Source of the DNA: a virus
Reading direction: 5' to 3' (one strand)
IMG/VR virus record: IMGVR_UViG_3300015360_000197
Coordinates: 1-24,109 of that record
DNA: 24,109 nt
Shown: piece by piece, positions 1 through 8,408 of the stretch
Numbering within the stretch: the stretch's first letter is position 1
Layout of the letters: each line of letters opens with the position of its first letter
Program-made: the position numbers and the translations under genes
Notes under the pieces: model-generated
Told to the model about the DNA's origin: nothing
The model's input: the letters and a program-made list of their open reading frames with translations, nothing else
The model's database searches: none

Positions 1-3000
1 CAGCACCAGTTCGGTCGCTTGCCGCTTGGCCTGATCCCAAGTTTGGATCCGTTCCAGCCCCGTCATTTCCGGCTTCTTGGCGATCGCCTGATTTGCCGAG
101 AGAATTGTCATCGACCCGATTTCGTCTGACATTTCCTCCGACAGATCCGCCGCGTGCTGGGCGAGTGTTCCCGCCGCCGTCAGTTGCTGATGGAGTGCTG
201 GCGCTTTGTCCTTCATCGCCTGCTTGATCATTTCGGGGAAGTGTCTCATCTGGTTTATTCTCTACCGCTGGGGCGTCAAAGTCAAACGCATTTTGCGCCG
301 CCTTGGCGATCACCGGGGCAGACCTCACCGCCTTGGGCGTTGCGCTGGCTGACTGGTGCAGCGCCTTGTCGTTCAGCGCGGACATTTTCGGCCCCTCCAT
401 CTTCGGGCCGTCATCGAATAGCGATTGCGACTGCACGTTTTGGTAGAGCGATTTCAGGTAGGGCTTAATGACTTGCCCCAAATCTGCAATCATGGCCCTC
501 GAGAACGCGGCAAACGAACGTGCGCCGGCCTCGATATGGAACGCGGCTAGTTTGATTGCTGCTGCGGCCTGCTCGGGATCCATGCCCGAATTCAATTGGC
601 GCAACTTCGACTTGAGGAAGGCGCGCGCCGCCTCGGCGTCGGCAATCGACACTACTTTATTGTTTGCGCCATACTTGGTTTCTGCTATACTGTCAACATT
701 AGATAAGGAGTCATTTGAAATGAGACCAATTCCAGATAAATTCCCCCCAGGTTGTGAGTTCGTACCAACCTTCGGCGGTGACTGGTTTGTAGAGTTTCCA
801 AAAGACGGCTGGTTCAAATTGTCGGATGACGGCAAATTCTTAGGCCCTCGCCCCCTCATGGCACCGGGCAGAGCGGGCGCCCCAGCTGGTGGAATATCAT
901 TTAGCGATAACCCTGCTGGGTTGCTTGCAGCAGCAGCGCGCGACTGATGCGCTGCTAAAGCGGCATCGTAGAAGCCCATCATTGCCGCATAAATTTCCTT
1001 CCCAAGTGGCGTATCTTTGCCAGCCTCGCGCGCCGCCTCGTAAAGTTTGTGCCCACTCCCTGACTTCGCAGACAGCATTTCGCCTACGTTAATCTGAATC
1101 TCCGCAATCACGCCGGATGGCAGAACGACGTTCAGCAACAAGTCCGTGTAGCCGCCAGTATCAGTGGGCGATGCAGTCTTTATTTCCTTTCCGCGCGACG
1201 TAATGGTAACTGACCCGGTTCGGTTCTTTGGATCGCGCAGCAGTTTGAACTGCTGTTCTATTGAGCTCAATACGCGCTGAGCATCCGAATAGCTTTCCAC
1301 TACGATTGTAGAGCGCAGCATGTCCTTCATGCCGCCCACGTCGAAACCTTCTTCAAGCGCCAGCTTTTCCGCCGCGCGCTTAATCCCTTTTACATCGGCC
1401 AACATCTGACCAACAGCGCCGGTAGCTTGCACGATATCAATAATCTTTTGATCGAACCCTGCCTTATCTGCGATGGCACTTGTAATGATTGGCCGCAACA
1501 ACGCCTCCGCTTTGGCACGGTCGGCGCTCGACAATGCAACTGGTGGCCGGTCAACGTAATACTTGCCTACATACTCGTCGACTTGCTGCAGCACATCGGC
1601 AGGCATGAATGCCGCCTGTTTTGGCGGCTTGAAGTTGTCGAGCTTGGTGTATGGTCGACCATCAATCGTAGCAACCAATACCGCAGATCCACCTGACGAA
1701 CGCTTCGCGCCGGGAAACTGATTCACCAATTTAAGCAGGTTGCGAATTGGCGTGTTAATGCGGATGGTCGGGATAGATTCGTTACGCTCAACATGCCCAA
1801 GCCATTGATGATGGCCGTCAAGCACATAACCGTCAGACGACACCATAACAGCACGGCCACCGCGCGCACCGCCCGCCGCAAAGTCGTCTACCTTGTTGCG
1901 CGAGTATTCCGACTGTGTTGCGACGAGACTCGCAGCCTCAACAACTTCATTCTTATGGCTAATGCCCCGCGCATCAAGAAACTCAAGAAGCGCGGGGCGA
2001 TCTGCGCCCTTTATTTGTGGCATCTGCGCACGCGGCACCCCTAGCGACTTCGAGAACTTTAGCCATTCTTCTGCGCCTTTGCTTTCGCCAGCACCTGTGT
2101 CAGCGCCTTGCGTAGCTGCGGGTTCTTTTCCAGCTGGTTGGCCAGCCGGAACAGTCCCGGCGTTGCTTTGCGTGGTAGCGTTTTCGGTTTCGTCTTTGCC
2201 ATAGATTTTCTCAAGTGTGGATTTAATCAGCCCTGATTTAGTTGCCTTCGGCCCCTCATCGAACATGCCGCCTTGTTCCAGATTGCCAAGACTCTCAACC
2301 GCTTCGGCGTAGCCTGACAGAAATTCAGCCACCTTGCGATGACTTTTCGACAATTCCGCCATGGCCTCCAGCAGTTGCACGGTTTCGTCGGAGTATTGCT
2401 TGCCCAGCAAGGAGCCTAGACTGAGTTGGTCCGCAACCGAAATGCCCTCGTCACGTAACCGTGAGAATTCTTCAACGGCTAACGTGAAGTCCGGCATGAT
2501 GTTGAGCGTCTTGTCGAGCTTGCCGTCCTCCATGCGAGTGACCATATTAGCCACGTCGGGCGCCGCAATCTTCATGCCGGTACTGAACCGGCGTACATTG
2601 TCCTCGTTCGACACCAGCACACGCTCGAGCTGCGGACCCGTTCCGTATGCCTTGGCAAACACCGCGGCATTGATGCGCTGAATACCGGTCGCGCTAATCT
2701 TGCCGTCCGTCGCCATCACCATGTTTCGATCAACGGCAGGAACTGACGCAACAAAGCGACGAATAAATGCCGCGCTCTTGTCGAGATTGATATCGCCGTT
2801 ATCGTTGGTAATGAGGCCGTTGAAGTTCTTGAAATTTCCGGAGTCGTCAGCTGCCTGTTCCGCGTTCGACAGCCTTAGACCGCCGCCAGCGTTCGACAGC
2901 GCGCCAATGTTGCGAATCTCGCGGTTGAAGCGGTCCGGATAGACGCGCACCAGAATTGGGCTCTTGAGTGAGGCGATGACGTCGGCAGAAATGCCGAACG

Positions 3001-5830
3001 TCTGCGCCTGCTCGGTCAAGTCTTGCAGGTACTTTGCCGCGGTGCCGTTGCTATGCGCCTGCTGCAAACCCGCCACACGGCCGTTCGTCAGGGCAACAAT
3101 CGAGCCGTCAGCCTTCTCTTGCTTGTAGGCGATGTTTGAACGACCATCTGCCGAGTTGGACGCAATAACGGTATCTGCGTCGACTACCGCATATTGAAAT
3201 GGCAGCTTGATGCCATTATCGAACGTCATCCGACCTTTGCTACCAAGCTGTGCGTCTGGAATGCTGGCTGCGTCGTTTTTGATCGACACCACCGGCGCGC
3301 CCATTTCCGGAGAAGGCGCTTGTGCCAGGCGGTCAAAATCTGGATTGTTTGCAATACCCTGCATTTGCGCCACCGAGGCAGCACGATCGCGGTCGCGCGG
3401 CTGCATCTTGGCGTCGACAAACGCGAACGGCTGCTTGGTGTTGCCGTCCTTGAGCCATGCCTTGAACTCGCCCGTAGACGCCTCGGTGATCGACTTGATA
3501 CCGTCAAAGCCTTCGGCGTAGTTAGCCTTGTACCCAGCTTCGGCTTCGGCTTGGGTATTGAACCCGAGCATCACCTTGTGCTCATCGAACCCGCCCTTCG
3601 CGTCTTTCTGATCAATGACGAATACTTTTTCGCTCGCCGGGCTCGGCCCGATGAAGGTATCGATGTGATCCTTGTCGCGGCCCTCGGTCCCCTTGATGTA
3701 GCCGTAGTGACTGGCCATAGTGTTCGACCACTCCTTGCCGTCATCATCAACGCCGGAACGGGTAGATCCTACCGGGTTCTCCACGGCGATGTTAAGTCCT
3801 TGGAAGGTGACGTGCCCCTTCTTGTATGGTTCTGATCGATCATTGCTTGGACTGGTCGCAGCTTCATTGGCGAGCTCGTCCAGCACGGACGAATCCACCG
3901 GGCCCGTGTCGGCCGCACCTTTTGGTTTGGCCTGTTCTGCATTGGATTTGTCGCGCCTAGATGCCGCGCCGAATCCGGCGCCCATTACGCCACCGACCGC
4001 AAGCCCGCCGAGCCCTTGATTTAGCGCGTCGTCAGCAATATCTTGGTTCGGGTTGGCTTTCTTGATGGCGATGTTCTCGCCAACTTTCGACAGGTAGCTT
4101 TGTGGCAGTTCTTCAAGCACACCTTCGGCAAAGCCTCCTTTGAGAATCCGCGTGATGATATTGCCGGTCGCGCCGCTGGTGAACGCGCGCGCCATAAACC
4201 GATCGCCCATACCGCCGAATATGCCCGTGGCAATCCCGCCGAGCACAAAGCCCAGCGTGCTCGCATCCTTCGCCAGAGTTTCTTTCGCCGCCGCGCGCGA
4301 TAGTCCGGACGCGAGTAGCGACTGGAACGCCTCAGACTGATCAAGCACGTCATCCTTGAGCTTCATCACTACTTGGCGCACTTCCGCACCGGACTGTCCG
4401 GCGCCCAGCGCGCCCTCAGTAAATGCGCCGGCAATGGTCGCCGCCGTGGCTGCTGCAGTACCCGCCGCTTTTTCAGTCATGCCCCGTGCAATCGCGCCGG
4501 CATAGGCCGACTTTGCTACGACCATCGCCGGGCCCATGCTGATGATGGTTCCCGGTAACGACTCGACCAGCCCGCCGTAGTAGGCGCGTGGATCCCGCCA
4601 AGCCGCGCCAAACGTACCAGCTTCGCTATCCCACCACTTCTTTTCGCTCGCCAACTTCTGTTCCGGCGATAGGTTGGCCGTGTAGTAATCCTTGAGCGGT
4701 TCAAAGAAGTCATCACGTTTACCGACGATCGACGCTTGCAACTTCTCGAGCCCGACACTTGCCAACTGGCCCAGCGGTCCGGGAAAGAGTGTTTTTGCCA
4801 CATGGCTACCCGCTTCGGCTGCACTTTGCGCCACGACCACCCCGCCGCGCCCGAGCATGTTCACACCATCGGACAGCACACCGCCTTGCGAAACCGGCAG
4901 TTTGTCGACCGCCGCGGCGCGCTGTTCGGCCGCCTTGATTTGTTGATCAAAGCGCGCCGCCTCACCCGTCGCCAAGGCGTCAATTGTCGGGCCCGGACGT
5001 ACTGGCCCCATCTTTTCAGCCGCCTGCTTGGCCGCTTGCTTGAGCCCGAGCATATCGGGCGTGTTGTTGATCCGGCCGGTTGTGGATGCGAACACGTCAA
5101 GGAAGGCGCGTTGTGACGGTGTTGGGTTGGATTCGCCCAGCAATGTGCTTGCGCGCGCCGCCGCCTGTTCTGGCGTGAGCTTGTTGAACGCAGACTCCAC
5201 CGCCGAATAAGTGCCCGGCGATACCGTTTTAACCTTGCCTGTCACCGCGTTAGTGTCGACGACCGAATCAGGCGCAGAAGCGAACGCATCCTTGGCCGCG
5301 TCAGCCGCAAAGTTACCGGCGCGTTTGGCTGTATCCCAAATGCTGGACGTTGTGGTCGGTTTGGTGTCCTTGTCAAACCCAGCGCGTACCGCGTCAAGGT
5401 CATCGGTCGCCACCTTGGGCGCGATAAAGTCCATAAAGTAGGCGTTCCGCAATTGCTCACGGCCAGCCGCATCCTTGCCGGTATACGTTGTCGAGCGAGT
5501 GACGTCAGCCCACTTTGGCGCGGCGGCCGGCGCGGCAATTGGCGCGGCCGGTTGCACTTCATCCATGTACTGCACATTGATCGCGCCGCCAGGCGCTTGT
5601 TGCGCCGTGAACTTGCGGCCCGAGCGTTGCGCTTCCAGCACTTCGCGCGGGATGCCTGCTCGAGCTGATTCTGCTGCTATATCAATTGGGGGGGGAGCGT
5701 TTGCCAGAGAAGGCGAAGAAGAAATACCAGCACGTTCAGCCGAAGGTGTTGGCTTGAGAATGTCAGACAGACCGCCGCCCGTAGGGATGCGGATAAAGTC
5801 ATCAGGTGCAGCGGAGTCAAGACCGGCCAT
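1..5830 (-). CDS. Giant polyvalent DNA-ejection protein, 3' end outside window
   Basis: The frame is open for 1,943 codons from the ATG at 5830 (TAAGGAA 7 nt upstream) to the window edge; I read it codon by codon and found no stop. Residues 1-660 are ejection-protein-like: helical, with Gly/Ala-rich hydrophobic segments near 420-600. Residues 670-800 are an inorganic-pyrophosphatase-like domain of polyvalent proteins (EGRDKDHIDTFIGP, FDEHKVMLGF). Residues 866-1211 match DdrB-like ParB (FQYAVVDADTV, GISATGIQRI-like text). Residues 1254-1400 are a second ParB-like unit with VLDGHHQWLG. Residues 1459-1610 are RelA/SpoT-like (DMLRSTIVV, GGYTDLLLNV, AEIQINVGEML, GHKLYE). Residues 1727-1803 hold a helical FHIEAGARSFAAF segment common in polyvalent proteins. 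Such proteins enter the cell with phage DNA and disarm host defences. Methylase or helicase domains may lie beyond the edge. Confidence 0.9.
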   Translation of the reverse strand, partial: MAGLDSAAPDDFIRIPTGGGLSDILKPTPSAERAGISSSPSLANAPPPIDIAAESARAGIPREVLEAQRSGRKFTAQQAPGGAINVQYMDEVQPAAPIAAPAAAPKWADVTRSTTYTGKDAAGREQLRNAYFMDFIAPKVATDDLDAVRAGFDKDTKPTTTSSIWDTAKRAGNFAADAAKDAFASAPDSVVDTNAVTGKVKTVSPGTYSAVESAFNKLTPEQAAARASTLLGESNPTPSQRAFLDVFASTTGRINNTPDMLGLKQAAKQAAEKMGPVRPGPTIDALATGEAARFDQQIKAAEQRAAAVDKLPVSQGGVLSDGVNMLGRGGVVVAQSAAEAGSHVAKTLFPGPLGQLASVGLEKLQASIVGKRDDFFEPLKDYYTANLSPEQKLASEKKWWDSEAGTFGAAWRDPRAYYGGLVESLPGTIISMGPAMVVAKSAYAGAIARGMTEKAAGTAAATAATIAGAFTEGALGAGQSGAEVRQVVMKLKDDVLDQSEAFQSLLASGLSRAAAKETLAKDASTLGFVLGGIATGIFGGMGDRFMARAFTSGATGNIITRILKGGFAEGVLEELPQSYLSKVGENIAIKKANPNQDIADDALNQGLGGLAVGGVMGAGFGAASRRDKSNAEQAKPKGAADTGPVDSSVLDELANEAATSPSNDRSEPYKKGHVTFQGLNIAVENPVGSTRSGVDDDGKEWSNTMASHYGYIKGTEGRDKDHIDTFIGPSPASEKVFVIDQKDAKGGFDEHKVMLGFNTQAEAEAGYKANYAEGFDGIKSITEASTGEFKAWLKDGNTKQPFAFVDAKMQPRDRDRAASVAQMQGIANNPDFDRLAQAPSPEMGAPVVSIKNDAASIPDAQLGSKGRMTFDNGIKLPFQYAVVDADTVIASNSADGRSNIAYKQEKADGSIVALTNGRVAGLQQAHSNGTAAKYLQDLTEQAQTFGISADVIASLKSPILVRVYPDRFNREIRNIGALSNAGGGLRLSNAEQAADDSGNFKNFNGLITNDNGDINLDKSAAFIRRFVASVPAVDRNMVMATDGKISATGIQRINAAVFAKAYGTGPQLERVLVSNEDNVRRFSTGMKIAAPDVANMVTRMEDGKLDKTLNIMPDFTLAVEEFSRLRDEGISVADQLSLGSLLGKQYSDETVQLLEAMAELSKSHRKVAEFLSGYAEAVESLGNLEQGGMFDEGPKATKSGLIKSTLEKIYGKDETENATTQSNAGTVPAGQPAGKEPAATQGADTGAGESKGAEEWLKFSKSLGVPRAQMPQIKGADRPALLEFLDARGISHKNEVVEAASLVATQSEYSRNKVDDFAAGGARGGRAVMVSSDGYVLDGHHQWLGHVERNESIPTIRINTPIRNLLKLVNQFPGAKRSSGGSAVLVATIDGRPYTKLDNFKPPKQAAFMPADVLQQVDEYVGKYYVDRPPVALSSADRAKAEALLRPIITSAIADKAGFDQKIIDIVQATGAVGQMLADVKGIKRAAEKLALEEGFDVGGMKDMLRSTIVVESYSDAQRVLSSIEQQFKLLRDPKNRTGSVTITSRGKEIKTASPTDTGGYTDLLLNVVLPSGVIAEIQINVGEMLSAKSGSGHKLYEAAREAGKDTPLGKEIYAAMMGFYDAALAAHQSRAAAASNPAGLSLNDIPPAGAPALPGAMRGRGPKNLPSSDNLNQPSFGNSTNQSPPKVGTNSQPGGNLSGIGLISNDSLSNVDSIAETKYGANNKVVSIADAEAARAFLKSKLRQLNSGMDPEQAAAAIKLAAFHIEAGARSFAAFSRAMIADLGQVIKPYLKSLYQNVQSQSLFDDGPKMEGPKMSALNDKALHQSASATPKAVRSAPVIAKAAQNAFDFDAPAVENKPDETLPRNDQAGDEGQSASTPSATDGGGNTRPARGGSVGGNVRRNRVDDNSLGKSGDRQEAGNDGAGTDPNLGSGQAASDRTGA
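664..691 (+). promoter_or_regulatory. Extended -10 sigma70-like promoter, antisense inside the giant gene
   Basis: TGCTATACT (683-691) is a near-perfect extended -10 element (TGn before TATACT). A weak -35 TTGCGC lies at 664-669 with a 16-nt spacer. The region is AT-rich compared with the GC-rich flanks. It points toward the ribosome binding site at 705-710 and the reading frame at 720, with a start site expected near 698. Confidence 0.6.
705..710 (+). promoter_or_regulatory. Ribosome binding site AAGGAG for the antisense mini-gene
   Basis: AAGGAG lies 9 nt before the ATG at 720 and just after the predicted transcription start. It decides the start: the same frame is open back to 468, but that upstream part is only the mirror of the giant gene. 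Confidence 0.6.
720..947 (+). CDS. Candidate antisense moron-like small protein, unknown function
   Basis: A 75-residue frame with its own promoter (686-691) and AAGGAG. It begins MRPIPDKFPPGCEFVPTF and continues with GGDWFVEFPKDGWFKL and a DDGKFLGPRP turn. Residues 1-45 are rich in Phe, Trp, Gly and Asp, with a repeated Trp-Phe pair and beta-turn spacing, unlike the Arg/Ala/Ser-rich nonsense in most frames opposite this operon. The last 30 residues (Ala/Gly/Pro-rich) may be only the mirror of the other strand. It lies exactly opposite a low-complexity Asn/Ser/Gly/Pro linker of the giant protein, between the RelA/SpoT-like and next helical domains. It is transcribed against the late operon, which suits a gene expressed at other times, for example from a prophage. 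No family recognised. Confidence 0.5.
   Translation: MRPIPDKFPPGCEFVPTFGGDWFVEFPKDGWFKLSDDGKFLGPRPLMAPGRAGAPAGGISFSDNPAGLLAAAARD
5688..5695 (-). repeat. C8 homopolymer in the giant gene
   Basis: On the minus strand eight C in a row encode Pro-Pro in the sequence NAPPPID, near residue 46 of the giant protein. Runs of this length can slip in replication or transcription and would then cut the first 45 residues off from the rest. No alternative start is obvious immediately downstream. Confidence 0.7.
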
Positions 5831-5851
5831 GTGGCGGTTCCTTAAATTGAA

Positions 5852-7042
5852 TTACTGGCGAACGAGAAAATTCCAATCTGTGCCAGATGGCGATGCTGAT
5901 GTCGATGACGTCGGCGCGGCACCGCCAGAGAGCCCGGCAGCACCCGGTCCTAGCTTCGCTTCGCGTTCAATTTCACGATAAGCTTTATCAGCCGCCGCCC
6001 CAGTATCCATACCGCCTTTAATGTATTGTTCGCCAAGAACAATCATGCGCAGGTATTTGGACTCCGCGTCCTTCGGGAGCGACATCTGGCCCATGGCGTC
6101 GAGTTTGCCGCCCATGGCAGTAAAAGCCATGGACTTGAGATCTTTGAATCGAGCATCTTGGGTTTTTTGGGAGACAGAATTGCCAGATAGTGATCCGCCG
6201 CCGCCAGTCACCGCGCCGGTTTTCTTGTTGAATACCGTACCGTCCTCGCTTCTGCCAAATTGATCCGGTGAAGGGTTGTCAAACATTTCCCTTGCAGACG
6301 ATAAGCCGTTTTGATCACGGCCCACAGATACCAGCTTTTGGCCGGGGTTGACTGCTTTAATCTCTGGCGCCGGCGCGCGCGCCCGTTGCAGCGCCTCAAA
6401 GTAGGAGCGAGGCACGCGCTTAACTTCCTTGCCCTTGTCATCAATGAACACGATTTGCGACTTGTCAGCCGTCATCGCCATATCGCTGATCTTCACGCCC
6501 GGGAAGGCCACCGACGAGTCGGATATCAGCTTTACCGCTTCCGCAGGGTTTGTCTGTGCAATCTGCCACCACCGATAGGCCAAACCTTCCCGGTCATTGG
6601 CTTCGGCTTGCGCCAGCGCAGAGTCCTCAAGAGCGTCTTTGCGTGGCTGCATCTCCACCCCGCGTTTGAAAGCCTTGGCTTCCGCATCTTGCCGTGGCTT
6701 TTGCCACTTCGCTTTGAACGCCAGTTCAGTCGCATTGTAGTCGGCAATAGCCGAGCGCGTCATTCCTTCGGAGTCGCCGCGCGCCCGCTGCCCGTCTATC
6801 ATCGCCGAGAAACCGCCAGCGGCCATTGCTTGTTCGTCGGCAGCTTTCCAAGCCCGCGACTTGCGCATGTCCGACAGCCCGGCGTCCGCCGTCTCAGCCT
6901 CACGCGCAATCTGCGCCTTTCGCGCCGCGAACATTTCGTCCTGCTGCTGTTGCGTCGCGTCTTGCCGCTGCTGATTCTTGATCATCTGCACCCCTGAATT
7001 CACGTCAAGGAAGGTGCCGCCGATATTTGAAAGTCCGTTCAT
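5852..7042 (-). CDS. Internal virion/ejection protein
   Basis: A 396-residue protein with AAAGGA 6 nt before its ATG, 9 nt after the preceding stop. The first 170 residues are charged helix rich in Gln, Ala, Arg and Lys (RQDATQQQQDEMFAARKAQI and KAWKAADEQAMAAGGFSAMI-like stretches). The middle forms a small beta region (VKISDMAMTADKSQIVFIDD followed by GKEVKRVPRSYFEALQ), also seen in ejection proteins of other podoviruses. The C-terminal third has a DGTVFNKKTGAVTGGGG strand, a helical pair and a disordered Ser/Thr/Pro tail. It is probably packaged with the DNA and injected ahead of it. The giant polyvalent gene starts 21 nt later. Confidence 0.8.
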   Translation of the reverse strand: MNGLSNIGGTFLDVNSGVQMIKNQQRQDATQQQQDEMFAARKAQIAREAETADAGLSDMRKSRAWKAADEQAMAAGGFSAMIDGQRARGDSEGMTRSAIADYNATELAFKAKWQKPRQDAEAKAFKRGVEMQPRKDALEDSALAQAEANDREGLAYRWWQIAQTNPAEAVKLISDSSVAFPGVKISDMAMTADKSQIVFIDDKGKEVKRVPRSYFEALQRARAPAPEIKAVNPGQKLVSVGRDQNGLSSAREMFDNPSPDQFGRSEDGTVFNKKTGAVTGGGGSLSGNSVSQKTQDARFKDLKSMAFTAMGGKLDAMGQMSLPKDAESKYLRMIVLGEQYIKGGMDTGAAADKAYREIEREAKLGPGAAGLSGGAAPTSSTSASPSGTDWNFLVRQ

Positions 7043-7051
7043 GGTTTTCCT

Positions 7052-7741
7052 TTAGCTGTCCCAAGTGTTTCTTAGATCACCGCCCGCGCCATTACCGCCC
7101 GGCGTAGAGCCGCCCCAGCCGCTAAACGCACGACTTAACCCCGGCATCGCGCTCTGGAACATCGCGCCAATACCCGCCGAGTTGCGCGAAGCTAAGTTGG
7201 CGTTGTAGTTCGCCACGCCCGCCTGCGCATTGCCCGCGTTCGCAAACCCCGCCGACGCTTGGGCAGGCAAGCCCTTGCCGAGCCCGTACACGTCCATTCG
7301 ATAGGCGCGGCCCTTGTCGGTCACATCGGAGCGCGCTTTGTTCTGCGCACCGGCAGACGCGGCCGCTTCTGCCAGCCCCATGCGCGATAGCGTTGTCGCG
7401 TAGCGCCCTGAACTCGGGTCAACACCCATTGAATTGAGCCGTTGTGTCAGCCCTTGCCGCTGCGCCTCGAAGGCTTGCGTCACGTCGCCGTGCGCGTTTT
7501 CACCGGCGCGCGCGTAGGCTTCCGGCGAATCAATCTTGTCCGCGTCGGCAACAAGCCGAGCCTGCAACGGCTTGAAGGTTTGTTTCCAGTCGGCCCATTG
7601 ATCTTCCGCAATTGCTGATTGACGGTTGGCCGCGTCCGTTTGAGCGTTTGCTGCGTTCGTCGCCGCGCGGTTTGACCTACGATTGAACAACCCTGAAACA
7701 AGACTGCCCCCAACGGCAGCACCTACGGCAGCAAATGACAT
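7052..7741 (-). CDS. Internal virion protein (ejection protein), gp14-like in layout
   Basis: A 229-residue protein with GGAG 10 nt upstream inside the preceding gene. It starts with a Gly/Ala-rich hydrophobic helix (MSFAAVGAAVGGSLVSGLF), then a long helix with NAANAQTDAANRQSAIAEDQW. This layout is typical of small internal virion proteins that form a membrane-spanning ejection channel. The centre contains LQARLVADADKIDSPEAYA and GLTQRLNSMGVDPSSGRYA, a phrase pattern common in these proteins. The C-terminus is Gly/Asn/Ser-rich and probably disordered. It is followed by another ejection-like gene and the giant polyvalent gene, as in podoviruses that package several ejection proteins. Confidence 0.82.
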   Translation of the reverse strand: MSFAAVGAAVGGSLVSGLFNRRSNRAATNAANAQTDAANRQSAIAEDQWADWKQTFKPLQARLVADADKIDSPEAYARAGENAHGDVTQAFEAQRQGLTQRLNSMGVDPSSGRYATTLSRMGLAEAAASAGAQNKARSDVTDKGRAYRMDVYGLGKGLPAQASAGFANAGNAQAGVANYNANLASRNSAGIGAMFQSAMPGLSRAFSGWGGSTPGGNGAGGDLRNTWDS

Positions 7742-8220
7742 ATCGGACTCTCCTGTGATAACTGGTTTTTGATTTGTCTGCAGTTGGGTTGCCCCAACAG
7801 TTCGTCCGCTTTCGCGTCGGTCAACAGCTCAATGAGTTTTGCGGTATCGGTTTCGGTTGTGGCGTGATATGTCGTCAACACCGTTTCTTCATGGGCGTAT
7901 GCCGCGCGCTTGGCCCCGGGTTCCGACATAAAGGTGCACGGCGCTTGCAGCCGCTTCATTACCCCGCCGTCAGTCCAGATGGTTACGTCACCCTTCGATA
8001 TGGTCACAATATGCCGAGTCTTATGCACCACACCCACGGCCACAACGCCTTTCGGTATCGTCATTTCACGGACGTACATATCGCCCGTGTGGTACTCCAC
8101 CACCGGGCAAGCAGCCATCGGCAGCGCGGCGATTTCGTCCTCAAGGCGCGCAACTTGCGCGAATGTGACAGAAGGCGTACCGATCCGCCATGATGTACGG
8201 CCCGAGACTAGCGCGGTCAT
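7723..8220 (-). CDS. Cupin-like phage protein
   Basis: A 165-residue protein coupled to the preceding gene (ATGA). Residues 35-130 form a run of short strands with the cupin look: VVEYHTGDMYVREMTIPKGV, then a HKTRHIVTISKGDVTIWTDG hairpin, a PCTFMSEPGAKRAAYAHEET strand pair and TTYHATTE. His residues at 44, 66, 70 and near 110 are placed where a cupin could bind metal. Cupin-like genes of unknown role recur among podovirus tail genes. The last 20 residues overlap the next start by 19 nt and supply its GGAG ribosome binding site. Confidence 0.75.
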   Translation of the reverse strand: MTALVSGRTSWRIGTPSVTFAQVARLEDEIAALPMAACPVVEYHTGDMYVREMTIPKGVVAVGVVHKTRHIVTISKGDVTIWTDGGVMKRLQAPCTFMSEPGAKRAAYAHEETVLTTYHATTETDTAKLIELLTDAKADELLGQPNCRQIKNQLSQESPICHLLP

Positions 8221-8408
8221 ACCTTACCCTGCTTCGGGAACTTGTCTTTCACCCCACGAACCCGCTGCATCATCACCTGAACCTCGACCGGCACCTGATT
8301 GATCGGTAGGCTTTGAATGAACTTCCACAGCGCATCAAGCTGGTCGCCAGCCTCCGGATATTCCTTGCGGCGACGGTCATCCGCGTTACTCTGATGTTTG
8401 ATCTTCAT
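8217..8408 (-). CDS. Small phage tail-cluster protein with YPExGDQLDALWK motif
   Basis: A 63-residue protein coupled at both ends (ATGA overlaps at 8405-8408 and 8217-8220). It carries KEYPEAGDQLDALWKFIQ, a signature widespread in short phage proteins encoded among tail or fibre genes (XkdW-like and similar groups), and a basic VKDKFPKQGKV tail. The motif usually occurs in proteins thought to aid tail-fibre assembly or to pair with tail-tip proteins, but a biochemical role is not established. Coupling makes chance translation unlikely. Confidence 0.75.
   Translation of the reverse strand: MKIKHQSNADDRRRKEYPEAGDQLDALWKFIQSLPINQVPVEVQVMMQRVRGVKDKFPKQGKV

Noticed and set aside
468-719. Upstream part of the frame leading into the antisense mini-gene
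   Set aside because: It only mirrors the conserved helical domain of the giant gene. The promoter and AAGGAG lie downstream of it, so translation would start at 720.
3194-3835. 213-codon plus-strand frame opposite the giant gene
   Set aside because: It is antisense to well-supported pyrophosphatase-like and ParB-like coding, with no ribosome binding site and no protein-like pattern, unlike the frame at 720.
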